A stretch of DNA of 64,000 nucleotides from Siderastrea radians (GCA_964017195.1 OZ024890.1:48140093-48204092), one strand, 5' to 3'; shown: positions 33,401 to 42,909, counted from the stretch's first letter. The notes: generated by a model not told the origin, from the letters alone. A program made the numbers and translations.

Positions 33401-36400
33401 ATGATGGACTCCTGGTACGTGTAGGCTCCACTCCTAACTTTTTACTGACTAATTTTGATCAAAAAGGTAACTCGTCTATATACCTAGAAGAAAAATTGAA
33501 CCCTTATATACCTCAAAATTAAGCTTAACACCGTAGAGTTTGTCTGGAAACTTGAACTAAGAATTCCTATCAATAAATAAATAAACTTTAGAAGGTAAGG
33601 CTCTTGAAGAAAGAACGTGAATGTCGCCTGGTGTTGTTTGCTGTATTTCTGTGAAGGTTTAACGCCTTTGGAGAGGTTTTTAATCTTCTGCCCTAACATT
33701 GTATAAGAGAAAGAAATGTCTTTCTCTTATACACTGCTTGGGTAGAAGATTAAGGTACTTCGATACAGTTTTTTGGGACCATACCTAACTTTTTGAATCG
33801 GCTCTTAGACAGTCTTCTCCTTGTCAGATCAACGTGAAATTTGCAATACTTGTTAGTTTTGTATTGAACTTTAGCGTGGTTTATATTTTGTAAAAATCGA
33901 TATTTCCGTGACAACGACAAACAAAAATCCTCGAAAACAGTAAAATTGAAATTTTGCACGATCCAGATTTCGCTTTGAAAAGCAAATACCAACATCTTAA
34001 ACTGTGGTGTATGGCAAACGAAATATACAAGAACAAAAAAATTCTGTATGTTTGTTTTGAAGTAAATCGCAAAAAACATTTTCAACCTTAGTTTTTGCCT
34101 AGTAATAGTAAATGCACCGAAAAATAATCAACGCTTTGATGAAATGGCCAGAAAATACTGTTAAAATGTGTCTTTTACGTACTATTTTACGCCTAGAAAG
34201 TTTTGTTGAAACTGGTGTTCGCGATCTCGAGAACGACTTGTTTTTCTAAGATCATTCGCGTAATAATTTTGTGGTAATTTTTTAATCTGAGCGCTCTTGC
34301 GAAAATCATAAGAACGGCTCGATAGATTTTTTTAAAACATTAAACACGGATGCTTGACGATGTGACCAATTTTACTTTGGAGTCTTATTAACATTGATTC
34401 ATTGGAACACTTTTAGATTTAACGTTAAAGAGGATGTATGAACCGACCGAAAGGCTTGCGTTACAATAAGCAGTTGGCAAGTAAATGTTAATATATTCAA
34501 AGTAATGCGCAATGCATTCCTCCGTGATTTTTACTTTTCGTTGTAATCTACAGTGCAACAAAGAACAAAGAAACCAGATAAAACCTCTCCAAAGGCGCTA
34601 AACTTTCACAGTTGGACAAAATATAACACCAGGTACCCTTCTTTTCACTTTATTAAGCAGCTTTACTTTTTAAAGTTTATAAGAATTTATCGAAGGGAAT
34701 TCTCAGTTCGATTTTTCTTGCAAACTCTTATATTACCGCGGGCGCATAATCAAAATGGTGACCAGAGCGAATAAAAGATTTAGTAAGGGATTTTACAAGG
34801 ACTTAAATGATGTGAGCAATGTAGACTTTTCTGAAGAATCGACCAGCAGCAATAGGCAAAAGGGTATTTAGTCATCAGAGAATAAAAGGAAAGGTAAAAA
34901 TATTGTGATTTAATTCTTAATCGTTTTGTTGATAATTGTTCGATGTCGTCTGAATGGCAAAATATAATATTTACCTCTGCTCTGAGCCTAAGCTCCATTT
35001 GCAACTATATTCCTTCTCAGAAAGCATACCTTATTGGATGGAAAGGCTACAGTTCACTTGCAGATTTGATTAAGCAGCTTTACTTTTTAAAGTTTATAAG
35101 AATTTATCGAAGGGAATTCTCAGTTCGATTTTTCTTGCAAACTCTTATATTACCTGTGATGCTCCAAGACTTTTGTATGCTACAATCACGGACAAACCTG
35201 TTGAGACACTTCGGGACGACTGAGAAGTTTGACCTTGAAAACCACTTAGCACGACAAATCTGTCCCCCCCCCCCTTCTCCCCCCTTATCAATGTTGCTTT
35301 GCCACCAAAATTCCCCTGATGAAACCTCAGTCCTTCCAAACAACATTGAATGAGGGAAGGGGGGGGGAAGCCTTTCTGCAATATTGTCGGTGTTTCCACA
35401 CAGGGAAATTGAGAAATACGCGCGCTAATTGCGTTTATCTCAACTAGTTTCGTCCAAGATTGTAGCTTATACTTTTCGCGTTTAGATTCATGAAAAAGTT
35501 TAAGACCGTTTTTAATGCTCAGATTTAGCCGTTATTCCTTTTAGGTTTAAGTGTATTTTGTCGTCCCTTAAAATACTAAGACAACAATTCCCCTATCCTT
35601 TCTTATACTGGAAGCCCATAAAAGGCGCCTCCACGTACAACTACCGACTATAGGGAGTTTCCATAAGTAGATTACAAGTAGATAATTATGAATTGGCTTC
35701 AGAGTTAATATGGGTTTTCTTGTTATAATATCAGTTTTATTTATTCGTCATTGTAAATTGCTTTGCATTAGATGTACGGCGAGCTGATTGTTTAAGGTTT
35801 TAGCACTGGGTAAAACATGTTAATTTTGAAAAATGTGTTTCTGAAATATTAAACTGTTGTTCCAGATAAAACTTGCATAGAATTTTAGGCTTTATAAAAT
35901 GGTAAGGTCGAAAACGAAGCAATCGAAACCAAAGAGCGAACCACGAAGCATGAAAAAAACTCGAAAACAAAGCATCCGAAGTCAAAAACGAAACACCCGA
36001 AGATGAAAACGAAGCACCCGAGGTCGAAAACGAAGCACTCTGAACTGAATGCATGTAGGTTACCAGAATAGGAATAGACCTTATCAGTCTTTTTTTCACA
36101 ATTTTAACGTCTCGTATTTCCTTTGCTACCAGATGTCTGCGCGCAGGGTACTGTACGTCTTAATCGCTGGAGATAGAAATGCTATTTGTATGATTCTGAC
36201 GTCTTTAAAAAATTATTAAAAATAGTTAGAATTATTCTTTTCTAAAGAAATCGTTTGAAATTAATAAATAACAAATGCTTCATACAGCAGAGTCAACTTT
36301 TCTTAAGTTTAATTAATTCTAGCACCCTTTGGATGAAACGCCACTTCACTCTGAGAATTCCTTGGGGATCATTTCGGTATCGGCGTGAAAAAAGACAAAT

Positions 36401-39400
36401 GGGAATCATTTGGAGTCGGGATCATTTCGTGAGCCGTACATGCAGTTGAGTTCCTACAAATAGTTTTGGTCCGATTTTGCCCAATTCTACTTACCTTACC
36501 CTATCAATTTCATTTGAATATGGAACACTAACGCAAAAACAACGGCGGAGTTTTTTTGCTTCGAAAACTTTTCACAACTTTGGCACCTCGTTAGAGCTGT
36601 TATCACACACGGTTATGCCGTCGATCAATACAAAGACTGAGCTGAGTTGTTTCTACCGATAGACTGTGAAACGATTTCAAGCTCATTTCCCACATCCCAC
36701 AGTGATGTCAGTGTTTGAGCGTTTGCTTGTTTGTTTGCTTTTTCTGAGTAAGGGTGACGAGTAAAATGGCCAAGTTTCAAAGTCACATCTTGCAAAATAG
36801 GGGAGTTAAAGTTTCGTAAATTCGGCAAATTTTGCAGACGTTTGTGTGAAAGCGAGCCACAAAATGCCTACCGGTACCGGCAAAAAGTTTCTCGTGGTCA
36901 CATAATTTGCCGATTTTACCAAACTATACCTTGCACCCGGCAGGGTGCTTCGTTTTCGAGTTTAGGTGCGTCGTCTTTTACTTTGACTGCTTCGGTTTTC
37001 ACTCGAAAGTGAAGACCGAAGCACGAAGCACCCTGAAACTCGAAAACGTAGCACCTGAACTCGAAAACGAAGCGCCCTAAACTCGACAACGAAGCGGCAC
37101 CCTGAACTCGAAAACGAATCACCGGAAGTCGAAAACGAAGCACTATAAACTAAATGCGTGTAGCTTTTTATCGACGCAACTGGAAACAATGGCCAAGTTT
37201 GAGAATAGGGAAGATATACTTCGGTAAAATCGGCAAATTATGCGAACAAGCTGGAGAAAGTTTTTGCCATTACCGATAGGCGGTTTATGTCCTACACTCG
37301 AAAACGAAAAAAAAAAAAAAACCTTCGTAATGAGATAACAGTGAGATGCGAAAATAAGTTTGAAGTCGTTTCACAGCCTATCGCTAAAAATAACGCAGCT
37401 CACCTCTGGGGGGTACTCAACAAAGTTTCTTACGGGGATTATCCGCCCGGTAGCTCAACCACTTATCCCTTCACATACTTATACCTAATCGTACCTTTTT
37501 GGTACGCTTCGGCGGCATATCAGGCGAGTTTGGTCGAGCCATGGTGAGACCAAACGAGCTTGATATTTATACCTAATCGTACCTTTTTGGTACGCTTCGG
37601 GAGCATATCAGGCGAGTTTGGTCGAGCCATGGTTAGTATTTTGTCGAGACGCAGTCGAGCCAAAATACCCATGACGAGACCAAACGAGCCTGATATGCTG
37701 CCGAAGCGTACCAAAAAAGGTGCGATTAGGTATTTACCGTACCCAAATTCGTCCTAAAACCCGGCGTTATTTTTTCGTACTCGCGAGCGCCCGCCAGTGT
37801 AGCCGCGTCCAATTTTGGCGCGAAATTGTATTTTTTTTCTCTGTTAGAGTTAAACAAATTACTTTTTCGTTTAACAAATGTAATAGTTTTACGTTTCGTT
37901 GTCTTTCTGTTGTAATTTTTACCTCTAAAGTCTTGAAAAAAGTGCAAGTTTTAGAAACTGTCCATGATATCGTAGGATATCAGGTCAGTGACTTGATATC
38001 GTAGAAAATCATGACAGTAAACAAGGCTTCTGATTGGCTAATTCACCATTTGGGTACGGTAAATAAAGCAAAGTGAACTGTATCGTCACATTTTTCTTCC
38101 GGTGACAACAGTAATCCCTAATTCGACGAATCCTTCTTGTGTATACGTATAACATGTACGATGGCAAACTAAACGTACTGCTGCAAAGCGAATAGATTTC
38201 TTCTAACCAAAGAGTGCAAAATCAATTTATATAGTTCCCAGTTACTCGGATACAAAGAGCTCATCAGAGATAAGACATCATTACCCATCATTCTTTATTC
38301 AACACCCACTTGCTGTTCCCATGCACACTCAGGCGATTCAAGTTCTTTCACTTTCTAGCGCCAACCGATGACGTAATGTAGACGCCCTCGATAAGAAAAA
38401 CCTCGCTTCTTTCAAATTTAATGTAACGTTAATAAAGAACACCTTACCTGCTGGACATTCCAGGCACTTGAGGTTAGCCCTATCGTTTACAGTTTGATTC
38501 ACAAACGTCCCCAACGTACATTTAAGCAATTTGTATTTGCCATGGGTTTGATTGGCAAACCCAGCTCGACCAAAAGCCTCTAACAAAAGGGCTTTTACAA
38601 AACCAACTTCCTCCGAGATGTCTATATATTCCGTGTCATCTTGCCCTAAGCCGCTAAAGACCCAGAAGAAAAGGTAAACAAAACGCAGTGAGGTGACGAA
38701 GAAAATTAAAAAAAAAAAAAAAAGAGGAGAAACAGAATCAAGGGGATAAAACAAATGAGTGCATCAAATTCTTAAAAACTGAATAGTTGTAGTCAGGAGT
38801 GGACATAGTGAAGTGAAAAGGTTTGTCTCTGACTTGCTTTGAACACTTGCTAAAGGACGTTTCGGCTAATGCTTAAGCCTTCATCAGTTTGATAAAAGAT
38901 TGTTATTACGCGTGATTAAAACTATAGCACGTGCATGGGCGTGCTAAAAAGTTGTTATCAAGTTGCGCGTAAAGTTTCAAACGTATCGCGGGACTTGAGC
39001 GCGCGCCAGAGATTCGTGGACCTCTGGAATGGCAATGTGGTAGTTCCCTGTGTTCAGATCTTTAGTTGGCAGCCAAGCTTCCAGGAAAAGTCGCTCTTGA
39101 AAATTTGCCTCATGTCCAACAACTTTGACATAACTAAAGTCCATGTGATAACTGTTTTCGTAGACGTGACACGCAACCTTGGAGTTGTAGTCAAACAAAG
39201 AGACAGCCTTTTTGTGTTCCACAATCCACGTGTTCAGTTGTCTTTCTGTTTGACCATAGTGAGGCCCTGTTAGGGGGGGTCTGAATAATCCATAATCCTG
39301 GCTAAATTTTGGAAATAATCCGTATCCCAATTTTGTAAACAAATATATCCCTAAAATAAAATTTTAAGACAATCTCTATATATACAGTAACCCGTAATTA

Positions 39401-42400
39401 CCATTTCGTGTCACATGAATAGACTTAGGCACAGTATGTCAGGTATGTCAAGGGTTGCATTTCCATACCCCTGACGAAATGTAGGGGTGGTTACTGAGGT
39501 TGTGTTGTTAGAAACAGTGACGGGCCTGCGCGACTTTTGTGCGCTTGTTTTAGCCTTTTAAAATGGCTTTAAAATTTAAGCCAGTGGTTGTAACTGCAGT
39601 ATTGATTAGTGTTATTTAAACTTGATCCACTTTTTAGTGTTAAAAAGAAATACGAGCCTGCGCGACTCCTACGCGCGTGCTTTAGCCTTTCTTGAGTTTT
39701 ACTCTCATGAGCAAAGTTCATTAAGCAATGGTTGCTGTTTTATAAAATGCCAGCTATTCATGAGTCTTGGTTTTACGTTCGGCACTGCTGGGTAGTATTG
39801 CATTACAAAGGGTTGAGTGAAGATTTTCTTGTTGTGTTTTTATTTTTGGCATAGGGCTTGATTTCTGTTTTTAAAAGTAACTTCTGAGAGGGTTGTTTGA
39901 ATGAAGTTCTCTGGGTATCCTCTCTCAATAAGACGTGTTTTGAAGTTCGTGATGCTCTCTTCAAATAATGTTTATGTTTAGTTCTGAGCAGTCTTAGAGC
40001 CCCTTTTGTGATGAAGCCTCTTTTTTACTCCGGATGGATGGCGGGTTGAAAAATGGGTGTACTGAAATGTCTAGTGGGAGTGTACATCTAACACCGACTC
40101 AGTTTTAACTCTTTCGCCTTTGTATTCAGTGGTGTCCAAGAACTTTGTTTCTGTTTCGGATACTTCAGCTGCAAACGTAATATTTTGATGGTGTTTCTTA
40201 AACTGAACTGTGTAATCTCTTCTCTGGCTGTGTCCCAGAGGGAGAAGACGTCCTGGACGTCATCAATGAATTATTTCCCAGGGCTTGTACGGGACATGGA
40301 AAACCTGGAAAGTCATGGAATTTTAGAATTTGATTTTCCAGGCCTGGAAAGTCATAGAAATTAAGCATTGGTCATGGAAAGTCATGGAAAATGAAGTTCT
40401 ACAGGCTAAGGGTCTTGTACAAAATAGATTTAGCAGTTGCTTATTCTGTGAACGAAAATCGCAAGAAGAGAAAGTTAATGAGTCATAAACTGGATCCACT
40501 TCACCTTTTTTGTAAACAAAAGGCTAAATTTAGGTCATGGAAAACGTTAAAAGGTCCTGGAAAAGGTCATGGAAAGTCTGGAATTTTAAATTGTTAAAAC
40601 GGTACGAACCCTGATTTCCAGACGAGCTGTTTTAAAGCGCTTTGATTTAGGATCTCTGTTTATACCTTAACCATGAAAATATTTGCAAAAGCAACTGCCA
40701 TTTTCAGTTGGTGCTCGTGGTAGTTCCATGTATTTGTAGGTAGTTTTCTCCATTAGATGGAGTTCTCCACTAAGATAAGTTTGAGCGCTCTTTGCAGTAG
40801 ACATTTCTTGATAGGACGTTCACTTCCGTGAAATGCTTTGTATGCATTGCACACTATGTTTATTCTTTCCTCTCGTGGTATATTTGTATATAAGCTCATA
40901 ATGTCCATTGAAACAAGGATTGTATTTTCTCGAACCTTCGTTTTCTCTAAGAAATTGATGAGGTGAGTCGTATCTTTCAGACATGACTTCTGTTGTTGTG
41001 CTGTAGGCTGATGGAGTTTATAAACAAATGATGATAGTTTCTCTGTTGCAACTGGGCCTGGCATCACAGCCTGATAAAATAGGTTTCACAACTGGCCGAT
41101 TGGAATATGGGGCAGCTATGGTGTTTGACAAAGCCATGTTTTGGTCATTTCATCTATAAGGTTTCCAAGGTAGAGTTCACTAATAAGCTGTTGAGCTCTT
41201 AGGTTTGTTTCCTCCACCATAGGATTCACAAGAGGTCTGTAGTTTTCCCTGTTATCTAGCTGGGTTTGACCTTCTTTAATTTAATCCTCAATAGTAAGAG
41301 CTACAGTTGTAGTTCCTTTGTCAGCCTTTTTAAGGCTAATGTTGGTGTCACTCTACAGGGCTTGCCTTGCGTTCAGCAGGATTAATATTATCCTTTGGCT
41401 CGGAATTTTGACCATGAGACCTCACTGGAGATAAAATATGTGTCCTTCTTTTTATAACTTTTAAGACCTCTCAATACCATTTTGCGTAAAGGTAGTCGAT
41501 GTGATAATGACTGATAATAATCCGTAATCTTAAAAGGGAACACAAATTATCCGTAATCTTTAAATTTAGTGGCCAATAATCCGTATCCTTTCTCTAAAAA
41601 CCCCTAATAATCCATGATCCTAAAACCCTAACAGGGCCTCCATAGTATGCACTGCAACTTGTGCAGTGCTTTTGTATACTATGCCCGATTTGGGCCGGTC
41701 TGCTTCCTTTTGCGCTTTTGCACGTGGAAAGAGGCTGTTGATGGTGATTTGTGGCTTGTAAGCGACTTTGACCTTTTGTTGTCTTAGGACGCGGCCAATC
41801 CTTTCCGAAATGCCCAGCAAGTGGGGTAGTACTGCGAAGCCATTAGAAGTGAACGTGGGTGTTGGTGGGTCTGATAACGCTCTCTCACAGCTCTGGTTTA
41901 TGAAAGACGATGGATAATTATTCTCACACAGTACCGCCTTTACTCGTTTTGCCTCCTCCCGCTTTCCTTCCAAAGTTGACGGAATGTTCCTTGCTCTACG
42001 TGGCAAGCTAAGGTGTTGACTAGAGATCTTTTATGACATAAAGGGTGGTGGGAATAATTGCGTGAGAACAAGTCATTCCAGAGGTCTACAAATCTTGAAA
42101 CTTGACGCGCAATTTGTTAACAACCTTTTCAGCACGCGCATGCACGTTCGATAATTTTAAATCACGCGTAATAACAATTTTTTATTAAACTAATGAAGGC
42201 TTATGCATTAGCGAAAACGTCTTTTAGCAAGCACTGAAAATAAGTCAGAGACAAACCGTTTCACTCCGCTGCATCAAATTCATTCATTTAGAAGCTACTT
42301 ACAGATGAACTGTGCAAGTGTGGTCTGCATTTGTAAATTTCAATGTGCCGACTTTCCCCTCTTTCAAGCTTCTGTACAAAACAAAAATTTGAAACATGAC

Positions 42401-42898
42401 AAACGTGTCATGGGACGAATAAAGCAACTAATAAGTCTCACACCATTTTTATGGTGATGATAATTTTTTTTCAAGAACCAGGGAGTCTATTCTTCAGCAT
42501 GATTAAAAGGAATGAAAACGACACGGAAAATGAAAGTGAAAAGGCAGACGGAATGAGGAAAGGATGAATAGGAACAAAAAACGAAATAGCTGCAACAAAA
42601 CGGCGGCGTAGAAAGGAATATGGCGCCCTTTAAATTGCACTAATTGCGTTTTGAAAGACTTATTTCCTTCCCCAAACTTGGCTCTTTCGATGTACGCTAA
42701 CGGAAATGTGGTAAGGGAAGGGGGCTTCTTTTCGCAGGTAATAAACTTCAGCGTTTGTATTGATATTGGATGCTTGGATATTTCAGCAATAATAAACCTC
42801 CTTCCATGGTAGGTGAAAACTGACCTTGCGATAAATTTCAACGGAAAAGTTGCACTCGGGGAACTGTTCCTAGATTCAGCGACGTGGCAGATGTTCAC
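21102..42898 (-). CDS. GCC2/GCC3-type cysteine-rich multipass membrane protein, 5' end not found
   Basis: Exons 42898-42825, 42371-42303, 38653-38448, 29232-29107, 28776-27185 and 21475-21102 join in compatible phases; 43839-43723 may precede them. The extracellular part carries GCC2/GCC3 (ephrin-receptor-like) modules such as CRRCPKGTFVPYDKAPG...CIACPQG and an EGF-like CSPGYEGPLCEVC. About eight or nine hydrophobic segments follow, starting at MAAVVVIVIAVVVWTI and ending NSLVIGLLA. The last exon adds YIFRYIKEWRKNPKW and an acidic cytoplasmic tail (GDDEGSSPEEGDQDKEK). N-glycosylation sequons (NQT, NET, NESF) are frequent before the first membrane segment. From memory such proteins form expanded families in corals; ligand and function are unknown, and a plasma-membrane receptor or sensor is an inference. 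The first exons, with a signal peptide, should lie above 43 kb but were not identified. Introns are full of transposons. Confidence 0.78.
21993..22171. mobile_element. hAT-like MITE, 179 bp
   Basis: CAGTGGCGGATCCAGG and its inverted copy CCTGGATCCGCCACTG form the ends. CAGTGGCGGATCC-type termini are common in hAT non-autonomous elements. The flanks TGCGTTA and TGCGTCA suggest an imperfect target duplication. Confidence 0.7.
22200..23638. other. Intronic sequence of the receptor gene, AT-rich
   Basis: No exon seen. Loosely repeated TTTTTTCC-TTGCAGGAAT units near 22390-22510. AACACTTAAC-rich sequence near 22760-22860 resembles 25490-25590. Confidence 0.35.
23710..23741 (-). ncRNA. Hammerhead ribozyme motif in PLE left repeat
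   Basis: Minus strand: CTGATGA, a GACT/AGTC stem II with loop, then GAAAC. The core nucleotides are intact. PLE terminal repeats are known to carry minimal hammerheads with a very short stem III. Confidence 0.65.
23797..24351 (-). pseudogene. PLE GIY-YIG endonuclease domain
   Basis: CRIPCECGKVYIGETGRSM, then RIKEHDRDIRL, SAVSEHANKTGHNPLW and IKEAIHIRLHLNNINRDNG-like sequence. These are the GIY-YIG core, the catalytic arginine region and the downstream helix typical of Penelope-like elements. The frame continues upstream after a frameshift near 24330. With no reverse transcriptase this copy cannot move by itself. Confidence 0.8.
24522..24552 (+). ncRNA. Hammerhead ribozyme motif in PLE right repeat
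   Basis: CTGATGA at 24522-24528, stem II GACT...AGTC, GAAAC at 24548-24552. It is the mirror of the left copy. Confidence 0.65.
25700..26045 (-). pseudogene. Decayed PLE reverse transcriptase fragment
   Basis: The minus strand gives QIDGVPMCSPLPPVLADLF, close to RT motif B (QxDGVxMGSPLGPxLA), then after a frameshift and a homopolymer run TFCLVHSENDANVLDYINS, the stretch after the YVDD motif in PLE polymerases. It is broken by frameshifts and simple repeats. It lies in the last intron of the receptor gene. Confidence 0.6.
27185..28776 (-). CDS. Receptor main exon: EGF-like module and multipass membrane domain
   Basis: The acceptor is TATGAACAG. It encodes ACKCLNGFYRTHLFDSCEPC, a charged and glycosylated linker, CSPGYEGPLCEVC, then about eight hydrophobic helices. 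A strong donor, GCGG/GTAAGC at 27185-27184, allows splicing to 21475. Reading through it gives only a 15-codon extension to a stop at 27140, possibly an intron-retained isoform. Confidence 0.8.
29107..29232 (-). CDS. Receptor exon: one GCC2/GCC3 module
   Basis: 126 bp with acceptor TTGATTCTTTCAG and donor CAAG/GTAAAT. It encodes GFYSDTEAFVSDSCRRCPKG and PGKIASDCIACPQ, the classic C-x2-C ... C-x2-C spacing of the module. It is phase 1 on both sides, the usual pattern for shuffled extracellular modules. Confidence 0.82.
29339..30574. mobile_element. Mutator-like non-autonomous element, 1236 bp
   Basis: Long inverted arms start GGCAGTG and include GATACCC-GGGTACG and GTTTCGAG, matched at the right end by CTCGAAACAT ... 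CACTGCC. The flanks ATGAACATA and ATGAAAATA are 9 bp long, differ at one base, and fit a Mutator-type duplication. Inside are repeated CCCTAA(A/G)AGGTAC words, a C17 run and an AATAC microsatellite. There is no transposase. It lies in a receptor intron. Confidence 0.65.
30006..30118. repeat. (AATAC)n microsatellite, interrupted
   Basis: Many AATACAATAC units with two degenerate interruptions. It lies inside the 29339-30574 element. Confidence 0.85.
31817..32068. mobile_element. Minimal PLE-derived element, 252 bp, two inverted terminal repeats
   Basis: A perfect 15-bp target duplication (TCATTTCACGTTGTA) lies at 31802 and 32069. About 85-bp inverted arms start ACAAAATTTTGGATTTATC and each end in a hammerhead-like CTGACGA / GAAACGTCAGC. 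The protein-coding interior is gone. The asymmetric right tail is like that of the 23652-24651 element. Confidence 0.75.
31887..31911 (-). ncRNA. Hammerhead-like motif (degenerate) in mini-PLE
   Basis: CTGACGA and GAAAC are spaced as in a hammerhead, but stem II is weak. Confidence 0.4.
32149..32485. repeat. 337-bp sequence, copy 1 of 2
   Basis: Nearly identical to part of 34652-35154 (one substitution noticed, CTGTATTCC versus CTATATTCC). Contains a 75-codon minus frame present in both copies; no domain recognised. Confidence 0.85.
33699..33738. repeat. Strong hairpin
   Basis: GTATAAGAGAAAGA, a four-base loop, then TCTTTCTCTTATAC: a 14-bp perfect stem. Outer sequences AATCTTCTGCCC and GGGTAGAAGATT extend the symmetry. 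Confidence 0.7.
33750..34300. repeat. Dispersed repeat, copy 1
   Basis: About 550 bp match 55013-55560 in the same orientation at high identity, for example GGGACCATACCT(A/C)ACTTT and CTTAGACAGTCTTCTCCTTG. Confidence 0.8.
34652..35154. repeat. Second copy of the 337-bp sequence flanked by 86-bp direct duplications
   Basis: The 86-bp segments 34652-34737 and 35069-35154 (ATTAAGCAGC ... CTTATATTACC) are direct repeats on each side of the inserted copy. Confidence 0.8.
35905..36050. repeat. Minisatellite of TCGAAAACGAAGCAC units, array 1
   Basis: Degenerate units of about 20 bp; followed by CTGAACTGAATGCATGTAG, which resembles the sequence following the second array. Confidence 0.75.
36940..37165. 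repeat. Minisatellite of CTCGAAAACGAAGCACC units, array 2, with inverted left edge
   Basis: Plus-sense units run 37015-37145; a minus-sense unit (GGGTGCTTCGTTTTCGAG) lies at 36943-36962, making the array foldable. It is followed by AAACTAAATGCGTGTAG, like array 1. Confidence 0.75.
37483..37775. mobile_element. Foldback MITE, copy 1
   Basis: Arms read ACCTAATCGTACCTTTTTGG and the inverted CCAAAAAAGGTGCGATTAGG around GCATATCAGGCGAGTTTGG. The left arm is itself repeated (37483 and 37572). It ends ACCCGGCGTT, shared with the copy at 48 kb. Confidence 0.7.
38448..38653 (-). CDS. Receptor exon: leads into the GCC2/GCC3 module
   Basis: 206 bp with acceptor TCTGGGTCTTTAG and donor CAG/GTAAGG. It encodes GLGQDDTEYIDISEEVGFVK, GKYKLLKCTLGTFVNQTVND and LKCLECPAG, and joins in frame to 29232. 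Confidence 0.75.
38855..38887 (-). ncRNA. Hammerhead ribozyme motif in PLE A
   Basis: CTGATGA, stem II GGCT...AGCC with an 8-base loop, then GAAAC. The core is intact. The opposite repeat (near 42190-42220) has CTAATGA, which should be inactive. Confidence 0.68.
38977..39260 (-). pseudogene. PLE A GIY-YIG domain, downstream half
   Basis: YGQTERQLNTWIVEHKKAV, VACHVYENSYHMDF and ANFQERLFLEAW are the part of a PLE GIY-YIG domain after the insertion point. Joining across the TIR insertion restores the YYGQT context (one earlier frameshift remains). Confidence 0.78.
39800..41340 (-). pseudogene. PLE B reverse transcriptase fragment inside the 2380-bp transposon
   Basis: Minus-strand frames give ADKGTTTVALTIED, ILVSMDIMSLYTNIPREER (RT motif A region), TTTSTKMAVAFANIFM (motif B), FIDDV with SLWDTAREEI (motif C), and LIERGYPENFIQTTLSEV (linker). 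Several stops and frameshifts are present. It is of a different PLE lineage from the element at 49.7-51.4 kb. Confidence 0.72.
40279..40613. mobile_element. hAT-like MITE, 335 bp, inside PLE B
   Basis: CAGGGCTTGTACGG and the inverted CGGTACGAACCCTG form the ends; ATTTCC is duplicated on both sides. The interior repeats GGTCATGGAAA words. It interrupts the polymerase just before the FIDDV motif. Confidence 0.8.
41620..42006 (-). pseudogene. PLE A linker and start of GIY-YIG, upstream half
   Basis: RIGRVLRQQKVKVAYKPQ, NSLFPRAKAQKEADRPKSG and IVYK are the linker that precedes GIY-YIG in PLE proteins. The true frame ends at the insertion at 41640. Confidence 0.78.
42303..42371 (-). CDS. Receptor small exon
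   Basis: 69 bp with acceptor TTTTGTACAG and donor TCT/GTAAGTAG. It encodes SLKEGKVGTLKFTNADHTC. The two leftover bases match the one-base start of the 38653 exon. The donor lies 34 bp from the right end of a large transposon nest. Confidence 0.62.
42825..42898 (-). CDS. Receptor upstream small exon
   Basis: 74 bp with acceptor TGTACGTTCAG and donor GCAAG/GTCAGT. It encodes VNICHVAESRNSSPSATFPL. It ends with two bases, as the next exon requires (AG + A gives arginine). Confidence 0.55.
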
Positions 42899-42909
42899 CT
42901 GAACGTACA

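Larger units (their letters stand above)
39261..41640. mobile_element. DNA transposon, 2380 bp, 15-bp perfect TIR, inserted in PLE A
   Basis: GAGGCCCTGTTAGGG and CCCTAACAGGGCCTC bound it; CATAGT is duplicated on both sides (39255-39260, 41641-41646). Subterminal AATAATCCGTAATCC-like words are repeated at both ends. It carries an unrelated PLE fragment and no recognisable transposase. Confidence 0.82.
38772..42269 (-). mobile_element. PLE A with inverted terminal repeats, split by a later insertion
   Basis: A perfect 12-bp target duplication (TGCATCAAATTC at 38760 and 42270) bounds it. Arms of about 180 bp at each end are inverted copies (GGTTTGTCTCTGACTT... and TTATTACGCGTGAT). Without the inner insertion the element is about 1.1 kb: the linker and GIY-YIG end of a PLE on the minus strand (41620-42006 and 38977-39260). 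It lies in a receptor intron, in the same orientation as the gene. Confidence 0.85.

Noticed and set aside
42503..42824. Rest of the 135-codon minus frame overlapping the 42898 receptor exon
   Set aside because: Only the first 74 bp to the donor at 42825 fit the phases of the next exon; the remainder (FRFLFLFILSSF and on) reads like intron.
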